A DNA stretch of 64,000 bases from Cyathus striatus (taxonomy: Eukaryota > Basidiomycota > Agaricomycetes > Agaricales > Nidulariaceae), in NCBI GenBank assembly GCA_025738555.1, contig JAOVFP010000003.1, forward strand, positions 5,084,001 to 5,148,000, written 5' to 3'. Position 1 is the stretch's first letter. Each line of letters begins with the position of its first letter. The notes under the pieces are model-generated. The model was not told where the DNA came from, ran no database searches, and was given only the letters and a program-made list of their open reading frames with translations. The translations under genes were made by a program, and so were the position numbers. This document shows, piece after piece, positions 24,908-36,839 of this stretch.

Positions 24908-26273
24908 ATGCAGCCGTCTCTCGAAGTAGCAGCCGTCGTAGCAATATGGGTTGAGGTGAGTAACATGGAAATCGCTAACTCATCAGAGTCATTGCTTATC
25001 AAGTTACCATCGAACTATAGGTGTTATTATATGGTGCGCGTCCCTTCTCACGTACTTCAACAAATGTTCAAGGGTAGCAGGGATTTACACATGTCTCTTC
25101 TTCGAATCGGTGTACATTATGTTAAAGAAACGGTCAACAAGCGCCCTCTCCGCCAAGGTTTGAACATGAATATCTGCTTACCTTAGGGCTAACACCGAAT
25201 CAGGTCTTTCTGTGCTCTACAATATTAATGTACTTGGTTGCAACAGCCCATATAGGTCCGTAAACATTGTGTAGACGACCTAGTTTCTAACGAATCATTC
25301 AACAGTCATCAACCTGTTCCGGCTTCTTCGAGGATTCGTGCTGAACGTTGACCCTAAGGGTGCTGACGATTACATTTGGGATTTCACTCGGTGGGAAAAT
25401 ATCGCGCACAATATCCTACTCTGTTCGATGACTTGGCTCGGGGACGCGCTAGTCGTAAGTTGCCAACTCAAATCCATTCCAATAGGCAAGCGCTAAAAAA
25501 AAATCAAAAGATTTATCGGTGTTACATTGTTTGGAACAACAACTTTTACATTATTGCATTACCTTTAATACTTTTGGTTTTGAGCATCGGTATGTCGGGT
25601 TCAATTTGCCTTACTTTATAATATCTAAGAGGTTTTAGCCATTAACATTATGCTTCTGTGGTGGTTTACGCACAACACAGTCACCCTGACCACATCAATT
25701 CCGTGGATGAATACGATATATCCACTTGCCTTCGTCCAGAATGTTCTCACAACAGGAATGATTTCGCTGAAAATATGGAGGCAGCATCGTGTATCGTCGG
25801 CGTCCGGAGTAATCGATTCGGCTTCGCGACTAAGCCTCATCAACATAATGCGTATAATCGTCGAGAGCGCGATGATCTATACCGTCCAGCTCATGATCTT
25901 GATCATATTGTATCCTCTCCATCATAATGCGCAATTTATTGTGCAGTCAGCGGTGGTTCCCAGCATAGGCAAGTCGTCCCCTCCACTTGTTAATGTTTGT
26001 TATTCATCTCTCTGGACAGGAATCGTCTTCGTCTTGATCGCAGTCAGGGTCCATTTCATAAAGTCGAAGACACTACTCGCCGGAACAGTAATGGCTGGGA
26101 TGCCTTCATGGCTCGACGATGACACAAGTAGTCATCCTAGCATTCCTGAGTCTTCAACTAGGACAGCTGGCATCGCATACCCATTGGAAGACAAATTCAG
26201 ATCAAACTATCCACGATCACCCCTTGCTTCATCTAGTACGAACGTGGGTCAAGAGACATCGAACAATCAGTAA
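24908..26273 (+). CDS. Seven-helix membrane protein, tandem copy 3
   Basis: Third tandem paralogue, closest to copy 2. The start ATG at 24908 gives MQPSLEVAAVVAIWVE, spliced to VLLYGARPFSRTSTNVQG-like sequence and then the same helices as copy 2. Conserved pieces are SMTWLGDALV, IYRCYIVWNNNFYIIALPLI, IPWMNTIYPLAFVQNVLTTG, MISLKIWRQHRVSSASGVID, IIVESAMIYTVQLMILIILY and GIVFVLIAVRVHFIKSKTLL. The C-terminal tail is Ser/Pro-rich and longer than in copy 2. The stop is at 26273, only about 560 bp before ATG12. The exon joining the second helix is the least certain part. The role is unknown. Confidence 0.78.
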
Positions 26274-26829
26274 ACACTCTTTTGTATTTCGCCTCCTGTA
26301 TTTGCCCGAATTCTTCGTGGATGTAATCGTTACGATTATTAGCAAGCGATTGGCTTCGAAGTAGGAGAGGCCTCTGGAAGCTGTAAGCTCATCCTGCGGT
26401 CCTTCGGGCTTACGGGATCAGCAGCTCTATGGGGCCTCTGAAGCTTCAGCTTCAGCAATGGTATGGGCACTGATCCCGCGAGGAAGTAGCCATGCCGTGG
26501 AACAGTAAAATATTGTGCATCTGATACGAGCAAATTTGTATGTATCGATTAGACACGGAATTTCAATTTTAGGGAAGTTGAAAAATCTGACAAGGCATAT
26601 GGCTAGAGAAACAATGGTGAAGACTCACAGAGTTACTATTGGCATGTTGGAGTGAAGCAGTCAGGCCTTCAGGACCTGAGGCGAAGTCCTGTACTTACGC
26701 AAGCTACCCTAAACTCAATTATATAATCGATTCCCACAGTGTTACTTACATTATTAATGTCACGTATTGTGACAACTGCTGCACGCGTTGGGATGTCAAG
26801 CCAGGTGTCATTCGACATCCTCTACCATT
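26274..26829. other. Intergenic between the array and ATG12
   Basis: Contains the 3' end of the seven-helix array and the ATG12 promoter. A patch around 26365-26490 is rich in short imperfect repeats of AAGCTTCAG/CCTCTG type. No gene was recognised. Confidence 0.4.
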
Positions 26830-27461
26830 ATGGCTCAGTCTACTGGGGGTGCGGATGCCATCTCCCAAACCTCATCGAATGGATCGGGGACAGAGAGGGG
26901 TGAAAACTTTGACGAGGCTTTGAATGCGCTGGAAACGTACAAGAAGAAGGACCTATCGAAAGGTGTGTTCATTTGGCTTCCACATAGCACATGCTACACA
27001 CCAACTTACACTATCCAATAATCAGTGATAGTGCGATTCAAAGCTGTTGGAAATGCTCCTATTATGAAGCAGAACTTCTACAAGATTACATCTTCCAATC
27101 GTTTTCAAGCTGTGATTCAATTTCTAAGGAAAGAATTAGGGTGGCAAGCAGGGGAGCCTTTAGTACGTCGCAGTGGCCCTGCTACATGTGCTCGCTTTCA
27201 ACATTGCCACAGTATACATACATCAACCTTGCATTCTCTCCTGCCCCAGATGATACTGTATCGAACTTGTTCAAGGTCAGAGCCCCCACGTTGGTGTCAA
27301 CACCAGAACGGCCTCTAACAGCATTCCTGTAGTCATTTGCCACAGAAGGGCATCTGATCGTAAACTATAGGTCCGTTCCTCTACTCGCTATTACGATTGG
27401 AAGTACTAATATAGACGTTACATATTCCCCGATGTACAGTACGACCGCGGCATGGGGTTAA
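26830..27461 (+). CDS. ATG12: Autophagy ubiquitin-like protein ATG12
   Basis: Ubiquitin-like modifier that is joined through its C-terminal glycine to ATG5 (by ATG7 and ATG10). The ATG12-ATG5/ATG16 complex then promotes ATG8 lipidation on forming autophagosomes. Five exons (26830-26962, 27026-27162, 27213-27275, 27333-27370, 27440-27461) give exactly 130 codons plus stop. After a disordered N-terminal region of about 45 residues comes the ubiquitin fold: VIVRFKAVGNAPIMKQNFYK, then FQAVIQFLRKELGWQ, YTYINLAFSPAPDDTVSNLF and SFATEGHLIVNY. The last exon supplies STTAAWG, ending in the Trp-Gly required for conjugation. The last exon is only 22 bp and easy for gene callers to miss. Retention of every motif makes this a confident call. 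Confidence 0.95.
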
Positions 27462-30400
27462 TGATGCGTTGTATTTGCTTTATAATTACATTATGTTCGA
27501 TTATAATCTAGCGTTTTTCCAAGGTGCGCTCTACTTCCGAGATGAATCAGTGACCACTTGTCTCACAACCTCTAGGTCGAATAGTGAAGTGTCTGGAGTC
27601 GATCGGCATCTGCGGTGATACCCCACTCACAGCAGCCCCCCTTTCCCCGTATCGCGCTCGTAGCTATACCCCGAATATGCTCAACTACATTTCTGGGATA
27701 TTGCCCAGCCATATGCTGAAGTCTGTATCTCGGAGAACTCCTGGATGGGTTGTTCATAGCGATAAGCACGGAATACGTACCTCCATCTTACCGTTACATG
27801 CTTATAACGATTGCTATAGCAGAGAATTTAATTATCATTCCATTCAGATGACTAGGATGGATGAGTTGAACGACAGTTAATGAAGCTATTTTGCTCGCTC
27901 AGGCTAGGGAACTGTGATGTCACATGACATCGAGGTTTGCGATATACACGAATACGCCACTTATCCAGACAGATTGTGGCGATTCCGCATCTTATTCCAC
28001 GCCTATACAGCTTATGCTGATCATCTGCAGTTGTTTATCGGCCGGATCAACCATGAACGTCAGTGCTGTATGAGTCTACTGCTCACATACTTGTGAATGT
28101 ACAGCATTTCTTTCCTCAACGGTACATGTGCATCGTTCACCTTGAGGAAACCATGCTGTTCACTACATTCAGCATGGTTATATCCCAATCATTCCCAAAA
28201 CCATATTTCATATCTCAGAGCGCACAGCTTTACATTCATGAATATAGTATATTGGATGGGCTAACATGGAAATCACTTGATTTTAGTTACAACCGGTCCG
28301 CTGAAAACAACGAACGAAGATTCACGTACGTACGCAGTCATCCTAAAGTCTGCAACCTTGACTTCTTGATCTCGTATGTTTTAAAGAAAATTGTCCCCCG
28401 CCGATATATTGCTTCTCACCCCTCAGAAAAATGCAGTTCGGTGTACCTTATGACTTACTTTCCAATCTGGGAGATGGGCATAGAGCTGAAGTTCACAATT
28501 GCTCGCCGCCGGTGCAGCAATGCAGGCTCGCATCGCAAAGAACTAGCAGTGATGTTATGCGTTAATGAAATCACGTCGCAGGCATGCGATTATGACGGCG
28601 AGTATAACGAAACCTAGAGCACAGTTCAGTTGAATGGGTGAACTACAAACTTAAAAGGCAATCGACTGGTAATCTGCCTCGTTGCCTCTCATTTTAGATG
28701 TGGACAGATATGGAAGCTAATGCTCACGGGTGATGCTTGAAAGCCAACCCAACTGCTCACGCCAGATTATCAATGCGCAGCATTCGTGTGGACTACAGTA
28801 AGATCATTGGATACAAGACAGTGGTTGGTGGGGCGCTGCGCACTGGCAACAGCCAGCCCCGCTTGTGAAAGGCCAATAGAGAGAGCAAGGTGGTATTTCA
28901 CCTTCTGGGCGGGTTCTACACATATTCTCGGTAGCAATCGAGAAGTATAATCGAGGAAACAGAGTTGGATGCGTTTTTACGTGTATGAGCGACATGGGCT
29001 GAGAAAAAAAGAACAGGAAGAAACATACCAGTTGCCTACTTTCCTAGATAGGAGGGGAGCAGATGCTTCTTGCGTCTTATCTACACAGGATTAAACAATA
29101 AAGGGCAGCAGCTCGCGGCGGCATATTGCCGAAATGACAGCTCTATGCGTCGCGGAGTGATCTAATTTTTCGATACTTGAAGGTTTTCCTCGTTATAAAT
29201 CTAAGCTTCGAATGACAGCGACATCGAGGGTGCATCGAGGTTGATCAGTACTTGATGATGTGCCCCGTATATCAAGTAAAGTGATGATGATGCAAAACAT
29301 TTTTTTGGGAGGTCGAGGATCCATAGATGATTAATGAATGACAGGAGACATAATGTATGAAATTGACGGCATGGCGTGTCTTTCATTCGAGCCCTGTCCA
29401 TGCAAACTGTCAGCACCATAGCAATACGTGAAAGGCAGACTCGAGCAGATTATACACGTTGATTAGGCTGCAGATTGTGGAGGCGAGTAGATAGGTACGA
29501 GTTATTGACAAGTAATAATTGAAGGACAGCGAGCTAGAGTCTTCATGTCGCGTAGTCCATCTCTGATAAAGGTTTGATTTTTTCATATCTCTTTCATATC
29601 TATACACTGCCCCGCTTAATCGCTATGATGTCACCAGAACACGAAGCACGAGCGATGCAGGGACAAGAAGTAGTGGTGGGTCCATGAGAAACCCAGGCAA
29701 ACCGGACCAGGACCTACGAGGACCCACGAGAAGAGCTAAGAAAAAACAAGCTATCGGACCAGGAGAGCCCATGACTTACCCAAGCACACCGGCGAAATAA
29801 AGGAAAATCTAAGAAAATTCCAGATGGTAAGTAGCAAGTACCCGTGGGTGGGTTGTGATGAAGGTAAAACTCCGTATAGAACGAGTCCGAGTCTAAGCTC
29901 AGAGGGGTTGCGTTTCAATATTTTGAACCTCGGGCATCTGGCTTGTCCTCGGTAATTTGAAAATTATTTCTTCCAACTGTGAAGGTACGTATGTACTTTA
30001 AGTTTGGTAATAGTCGATGCAGACGACATAGGCCAAGTTGAGAATAGTGCATGGGGAGAACGGCGACCTGAGGGGTTTACGAATTGGAGAAAAAGGCGCG
30101 GACGGAGAGGACCGAAGCCGTGTGTGCCGTTGTGCACACTAGTGCAAGTTTAGGCTAGGAGGGGGGGAAAGTGGTACGCCATCGTTGCGGTGGGCCGGTG
30201 GGTTAGACAGCCGGCGGAAATATTCTGGATATTTTGACCCGTTGAGTCCGAGTTGATGCAATGTCGTAGTCGTGGGATGAGGAACGAACTGATACTGGCT
30301 TTTGCGGGCTAGTGGAGGCAGGAATAGCCGTTATCGTTGTTAATTAAGGCGTAGTGGATCAAAGCATAGCCCATATGGCTGAGGAGAATGTGCGTGCCGC

Positions 30401-31342
30401 TGAGAAGTCGAAAGGCGTGTTGCTGACAGTGGGTCAGGAGAGGCCGACGACGGAGTAGGTTACCCTGAGAGTACGTCTAGGTACCTGTAGAGTAGTCGGG
30501 GAGCAACGGAGAAATAAGTTGATAATTTTTAGTCAGGTTGGGCGTGATTTGCGACGCGTAGGGAGTGTGGGTGTCCAGGTAGAGTTTGTATGCGCATGTG
30601 GGTGAGTGAGCTGGGCAACGGAGGATATATTGAATAAACTATTTTGCGCGAACGGGGACCAAGGTTGAGCTAGGCAAATAGAGCACAGATACGGAAATAG
30701 AGCACCAGAGAAGGGGAGCACTGAGCAGAGCAGTAGTGGATTGGGACTGGAGATCTCAGTATCACATCACCACGTGCTTCGTTTTACGTACCAGACGCGT
30801 GAGACCCGGAATGCATCGAAATCTCCCAAATTGGGAAACATGCACTGATTGCCGAGGGCGTCGCCGCGCTCACATTGGCTCGTCTAATTGTCGTGCTTTC
30901 TGTCCCCAATTCTACAATAACCAACATTCATACGGTACCGACATGGATATGGCAACCATTCCGTATTGTCACGACGCGTCGAATGCCCACAAAACCCAGT
31001 GATACGATTGATAGATAGATACATATGCAGTGTCTACGAGTGTACTGATACTTATTAGAAAGAGTTGAACCCCGAAAAGAAAAGTAAGTGTAGATACAGG
31101 AGAAATGCCAGTGAGAGGGGGGAGATGGAGAGATAGAGACGACGAGAGAAGATGCAGATGTCTACGAGTAATTGCATGCAAAAAGCGAAAGCGAGAGGAG
31201 AGCGATAGCGCGAGGTAAAGGTTTTAGGCCGACTCTAGCGGCACGGAGGAGCAAGAGTGCGCCTACAAAGTCCCAAAATAGAGTAATAAACGAAAGTTCT
31301 ATGTGAGCGAGAAAAATAAGAAGGCAAGAAAGATTGAGGCGT
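27462..31342. other. Long gene-poor stretch, strand-biased composition
   Basis: No gene recognised. The largest frame (28063-28617 plus, 184 codons) lacks motifs and codon-like structure. From roughly 29600 to 31340 the plus strand is purine-rich and the minus strand is correspondingly CT-rich, with only short open frames. That could be an untranslated leader, a long non-coding RNA or simply compositional bias. Confidence 0.4.
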
Positions 31343-31810
31343 CTAGACTTTGGTTTTCTGAAAGAGTGGGTTGATAGCAGTCAGAAGCTGTTCTAGATAA
31401 GCCCTGGAAAGAAGCATGCACTTACTGGTTTCCGCATCACTAGCGCTGATGGGTCCTGCGATGAACTGGGTGGCTGTAGAGCACGACGTGTTAGCTCGCT
31501 CGCTTCGCGCTGCAACCGAGTAAACACACGAACCGGGACCATGTACGCTGGCACTGGAAGCGGATTTTGGGAAGAGTACGACGAAGCAGTTTTTGAAAGA
31601 GCCTTCTGGAGCTAATGAGTTGGTGAGACAAAGCACTTGATGTGGATGAAAGACAAGCGGACACACCTTGGCTTCGCTTTCTGCAGCCCGCTGCGCGTAC
31701 ATGTTGGGATGTAGGGACACATTTTGCATGCTGGTCGCATGGGGTAGGGAGTGTAGTGAGGATGAGACACTGGGGAAGGCGACGAGGTTGGAGGGGACGT
31801 TGCTTGTCAT
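31343..31810 (-). CDS. Small hypothetical three-exon protein
   Basis: Predicted 114-residue protein that I do not recognise. The ATG at 31810 has a good context (A-rich, CT-rich leader upstream). Three exons (31810-31667, 31611-31426, 31357-31343) join through GT-AG introns of 55 and 68 bp, both phase 0, ending KPKTKV. The first exon begins MTSNVPSNLVAFPSV. The middle exon encodes LQKALSKTASSYSSQ, then PVPAYMVPVRVFTRLQREAS, with a short amphipathic helix (RLQREASELTRRAL). No signal peptide or membrane helix is visible. The unspliced frame is also open through 31343, so a single-exon 155-residue product is the alternative. Support comes from splice sites and start context only. Confidence 0.5.
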   Translation of the reverse strand: MTSNVPSNLVAFPSVSSSLHSLPHATSMQNVSLHPNMYAQRAAESEAKVCPLVFHPHQVLCLTNSLAPEGSFKNCFVVLFPKSASSASVHGPGSCVYSVAARSERANTSCSTATQFIAGPISASDAETSKCMLLSRAYLEQLLTAINPLFQKTKV

Positions 31811-33625
31811 TTTAGTATAGAAAGTAATATGGAGAGTAAGCTGGACGTCGAGTCGAGGGATTGCGGGGTGGAGGATGGAAGGGTAGGTTGGTTCTTGTGG
31901 TAGATTTATATTGGGTGACAGGGTCTGGTTGGTCTCACGATTGAGATTCGTTCATTATCATGTCGTTTGCCCGATCGAGACGCTTTGATTGGTGAGGCCA
32001 TATGCGGCGGTCCTTCCCGGGCTGAAAATCAGTCTGATTATAGATGAGTCCTCGAGGCAACAGACCTCTGCTTTGTCCAACGGTTATCAGGCAGCACCTA
32101 TGCCTCATCGTAAATTTGGGGTGCTCCTCCAATCCAGGGATGTCCCGGCCTCTTTTGTTCAATTACCTCTAACCTCAACCTCTGCTGCATATTTGCTTCC
32201 TTTCTCAACCTACAGTACTCACGTTCCTGTGAAGTCTAGTAACTGCATCTTTCTTTCTTTTACTACTTCATGTCAAATCCACGTCATATCATCATCTCTT
32301 CTGCATTATCACTCCGAAGCTGTACCCCGCTGCCTGCAGGCTTCCATGCATCTTCATCATCGTCTATAGCTCTTTCATTGCTCTCTCCTGCCTCTACCAA
32401 CTGCACTGCACTGCCCTCACCTAGCCCCTGGCCTCAACGCCTGCATCCTTCATTTCAGTCCACATATTCAGCGACCTCGGTTGCCTCCGAACTCATGACG
32501 CTCGCATGTTTTTTCTCTTTACGGCGCTCCGTTCATCTATTCCACACGCACTCGCAGATCTCTACCTGCACCTATGTATGTACGTTCATTAGTAGTCTGC
32601 CGTCACTCTGTGTTACATTAAGGATCGTTATCCAAACCGACGGCTCGTTGACAAACTTTATTTCCTCAACTGTTCTTTGACATCATCATCTGACCCAGCA
32701 AGACCACGATCCTTTTCGGCCTCATGACTGTGCTCGGTCCTTCCTACATGGCAAATTTACCCCAGAATCTCGCCAGTCAAAGCCCTACCTACCTACTGCA
32801 TTCAAAACAAATTTTAAAAATATAAAAAAAGACTCACAAATCCCACTTCTTTTCCAGGGTATTCTCAGATCCTGCCCATTCATTTCGTTCATATACTGAT
32901 CCCGCCAGTTGCCCTTTTCCCCCTTCTTCGTCATTTCAAACTTAAATCCTTCCTTAATTTTGGATCTCGCCCAATCCTGGCCCATGGATCGGCGTTAATA
33001 TACTGATTTCAAATATCGACCGACATTTTCATTCATATCCCTCTCCCAGCCTTGCCTCAGGTAGTACTCAAACCGTAACGCCTACCCCACATCCTATGAC
33101 ATGCGTCATTTAACTTTCATGCGGATGCCATACAGCCCTTTTCATTCATCATATCTAAGCGTCTCACACACAACCTCGCTATCTGTAAAAAAACTTGATA
33201 ACAGACTGCTATCCCTTCCCGGATACATCACGTTCCGCTGAGAGTGAATAAAAAAGAAACACGGCTTCAGTTTATACCTCTCGCCGGCAGACAGACGTGA
33301 GTCCCAACCAAAAAGATCCGTCCGACTAATATGGCTTGATATAAAGCTATCATGCCATGTCATGTGTTGTCACTCAATATGTTCCCAGAACGTGTCTGCT
33401 ATCTTTATGCGCGTTTATAACAATGTTCTATATTGAACCATGTACACTCCTGATTCCGTTATATTTTAAAATAACGCAAAAATCTACTAGATTCTTGTCT
33501 ACTTGCGTTGATACCGCCGACAGAAATAAAATAAACACACAAGATCCAACTATGTAAAGAAACCGTCATGTGTCCTTACTTTTTCTAGTGCTATATCCAC
33601 TAAACAAGGGCCAGGTAAAGCATCT
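31811..33625. other. Intergenic, pyrimidine-rich plus strand
   Basis: Lies between the divergent start of the small gene and the 3' end of glycyl-tRNA synthetase. From about 32150 to 33140 the plus strand is strongly CT-rich, with overlapping Ser/Leu/His-rich open frames (for example 31989-32369 and 32270-32680) typical of CT-rich non-coding DNA. No gene accepted. Confidence 0.4.
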
Positions 33626-36192
33626 TTAATCGATAGCCTGGACACCATCGTACGCCGGTAAGCGCTTGCAAGCCTCGTCCCAATCAATCGACCCATTGAC
33701 GAGATCCGTGACAGTCGCAATCACCTCGTCAATAGGTCCAATACGCTGATCCATGGTGTCTCGTTCACTATAAAGAAAGAAAGCGTACCAGGTTAGAAAA
33801 AAGATTACCCCGGAACACGGAGTACCCTAGCGACAAGAAGGCAGGCCAGGACAGGAACTTACCGAAGTGTCATCGTCTTATTTTGAACGGCTGCAACGTT
33901 GGTGGTAGATGCCATTAGGACTTATCGTGGGCACGACAAACATTTCGTGAACTCACAGGCAAAGTCGAGTGTAACTCCGTACGGTGTGCCCAACTCGTCA
34001 TTGCGCGCGTAACGCTTTCCAATCGACGTGTTCGAATCATCTACACGGGAGAACACACCCGCCCTACGCAGCTTCGAAGCTGAAAGAAAAAGACAGAAAT
34101 AATAAGGCGTGTCAGCTGCTCTGTATGAAGTCCCCGTTGACGATAGTTATGACGCACAAACTTCCTTAACGAGGGGATCAAACTCTTCTCTCGCGCTCAG
34201 GGGTACAATAAGTACTTTCGTAGGCGCCACGAGGGGAGGAATTGAGAGTACCTGTAGGTAGTTAAGGTAGGTGAGTTAGATTAAATGAATAAGAATCTTG
34301 TATGAAGTGAAAAGAACCAACTCCACGTTCAACGTCCTGTTCTCTACTCCAGAAGCTGTGTTCCAGTAAGGTATAAAGGATGCGACCGAGGCCAAAGGAG
34401 GGTTCGATGACGTTCGGGGTGTATTCGCGGACTGGAAAGTTGCAGGTCAGATATAGAAAGTGGTTCTCGAAGTACCCAAATGTGAGGGAGGGAACTTACT
34501 GGATTGTTTGAACGTCTTGCGTTCGATAGTCAAGACTTCGGAAGTTACAGTAAACTCCCTGCCATCATCCTCGGATTTGATAGTAGCAGGGCTGTAGGTC
34601 GAGCAAGGTTAGTCGGCACCACTCTAACCGAAAAACATAACAATAGCTCACCCTTGCGCAAGCTCTCCTTTAAGCTTCAAGAGCTTTGACTCGTCGTACG
34701 AGTCAACAATCTTTTGAATGACGCCGGCGTCTGCTTTGAAAGTCTTACCCAATACTTTTTTATTCCACTCGGCGACCTCCTTCTCCGTAACGATAGGCTC
34801 CTTCAAAGCCTCTCTAACAACCAGTGGCTGGCCTGTCTTCGCAGAGTGCACCGTAAGATCATAAGCAGCCCGATCGGCACATCCAACACACTCGGTCCAC
34901 CCAGTCGAATTGTGGATCTCAGCATCCCAGCAATCCGTCGCATAATGGGCCATCTCGTTGGCCATGTGTTGCCGGAAGCGGAGGCGGGACGGGCTAATCC
35001 CGATCTTGAGCAGGAACTGGAAAATGCGCGCTATAAAGTAGCCCAGTGTCTCGTTCGCGATGATGCCCTTGTCTACCGCGTCGCCGACTGTCACGTGTGA
35101 GATCGTGCTTTGGCCTGCTTCTTGGATGTGCCTGTCGAGGAGGGCAAGCTCTACGTCGCGCACCTCGGAGAAGCGCTCGTGGCGCTTGTCGGCGGGATCG
35201 ACAAAGTGCTCGATTTCAGCCATTGTGAATTCTCGCACGCGGAGAAGGCCTGCGCGGGGTGAAATTTCGTTACGGAAGGAGCGCCCGATCTGGGCTGAGG
35301 CGAAGGGGACACGGCCGTTGTTGAACTCGAGAAGACGGGAGAAGTTGAGGAAGTGCCCTTGAGCTGTTTCCGGACGGAGGAAGCTACAATGGAGCGTAAA
35401 TGCTTGATTGGCAGGCGAGTGAATAGCAGGAAGTTACCCTGGATGTTGGCCGGTGGGACCAATGCTGCTCTTGAACATGAGATTGAATTGCTGGGGTTCC
35501 GAGACTTCGTTGTCGGTATCTGGGTTGCGGAGGTTGTATTTGCGGCATAGTTCACCAATTTGAGGGCCATCGTAGTTGTCCAACTGTATTGTATTAAGTC
35601 TAAACATGGGTGAGGTATTTCAAGATCGGACACATACCTGAGCCAAGATGCTCTCGTATTCTTCAGCGACGCCATCACCCAGTTTTGCGGCAGTGAGCTT
35701 TGCACCCTTCTTCTTCCTCTTCTTGTCATCTACGACGGGAGCGGCCGCTTCGCCCCTGGCTTCCTTGTCGGCCGCGAGACGAGCCTCAAGAACATTCTTG
35801 ACAAGGTGATCGGCACGAAGGACGTCGCCAGTCTTGGTATCTTTGACCATCCAGTCGGCGAATCTGGCGACGTGACCAGAAGTTTCGAAGACCGAGGCTG
35901 GGGTCATGACAGTGGTGTCGACCTCGAGCATGTGCTCCTCGACAATGAAGTGTTTTCGCCATTCAGCGATGATGTTTGCCTGGAGAGAGGAACCTGGTGG
36001 GCCGTAATCATAGAGACCGGCAACGCCTATCGTGGCAGAATATCAGCGATGATTGTTTGAGCAGATGGATTAAAAAGGAGATATACCGCCATAGATCTCG
36101 AATGCAGGAGCGTAGAAGAACCTGCGGTTGAGGAGAGCCTCGAAGCGAGTTTTGTCGAAGGGGTGAGCGGATTTGTTGACCTGAGATGCCAT
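33626..36192 (-). CDS. GRS1: Glycyl-tRNA synthetase (class II)
   Basis: Charges tRNA-Gly with glycine for protein synthesis. It is a eukaryotic-type alpha2 class II enzyme. The cytosolic start ATG (36192) gives [20 protein letters not shown] and is followed by [15 protein letters not shown] and [19 protein letters not shown]. Then come the Lys-rich insertion, [14 protein letters not shown] (class II motif region), [20 protein letters not shown] (motif 2) and [14 protein letters not shown]. Later exons carry [20 protein letters not shown], and the anticodon-binding C-terminus includes [20 protein letters not shown]. The end is [18 protein letters not shown]. Several short introns are present. 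In-frame codons upstream of this start encode a possible mitochondrial presequence, listed separately. Housekeeping gene, apparently intact. Confidence 0.95.
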
Positions 36193-36273
36193 TGAGGAGG
36201 AGAGACGAGGACGATGAGAGTTACGATAAGATGTTTGTCTGATGAGTTGGATCCAGCCAAATCTTGTGCTCAT
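36193..36273 (-). other. In-frame N-terminal extension of GlyRS: likely mitochondrial presequence
   Basis: Twenty-seven in-frame codons from an ATG at 36273 lead without a stop into the cytosolic start at 36192. The peptide begins MSTRFGWIQLIRQTSYRNSH and has five Arg, several Ser/Thr and no Asp or Glu, which is the profile of a mitochondrial targeting signal. Fungi commonly make cytosolic and mitochondrial GlyRS from one gene by alternative initiation. Still further in-frame ATGs exist up to 36450. Confidence 0.6.
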
Positions 36274-36839
36274 GAAAGTTTTTCGAGTCAGAGTCACTTG
36301 TCCCATCCAAAGAATCCCCAAATTAAGAATCCCGGAATCGCCTATTCGATCGATCACGTTTATCCTCACCTCCGCAATGCATCCATCCTTCGACCGACAT
36401 TTCTGCGATTTCACTAAACTAACGCGCTCTTTAAATCTATATAAACTCATCTATACGTGTCATCACACCTTTCTGTCTACTTCAAACTCCGCGAGCCTTG
36501 GGAGCGCCTTGTATGTACTTAAAATCTGGCTCTCGTTAATCTTCTACAGTCACAGTAATCGCACCATTGCTCAAATTTCAACTGGTGACGCGTCTCAGTT
36601 CTAATGGCAGCTATTTTGAAGAGCTACTCATCACCCCAGTTGATGACGTGTACCTATCCTCAGATGACCTATTTTGAGTCTCAGTAACTGCTTAAAACAC
36701 GCTACATGCGCACGGCGCAGCTCTCACCAAAATCACCAACGAATGCTTCCTTCATCGTGCCAGAAACCCGGGAATACACCATCCTACATCTGGGGTTCTT
36801 ACGAATTACCGGAAGCTCTAGGTGGCATTTCAAATTGTG

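Noticed and set aside
28063..28617. 184-codon plus-strand open frame
   Set aside because: No recognisable motif, no splice partners and no consistent composition. It is probably a chance open frame.
31989..32680. Two overlapping plus frames of 126 and 136 codons
   Set aside because: Ser/Leu/His-rich translations of CT-rich DNA in two frames at once indicate composition, not coding.
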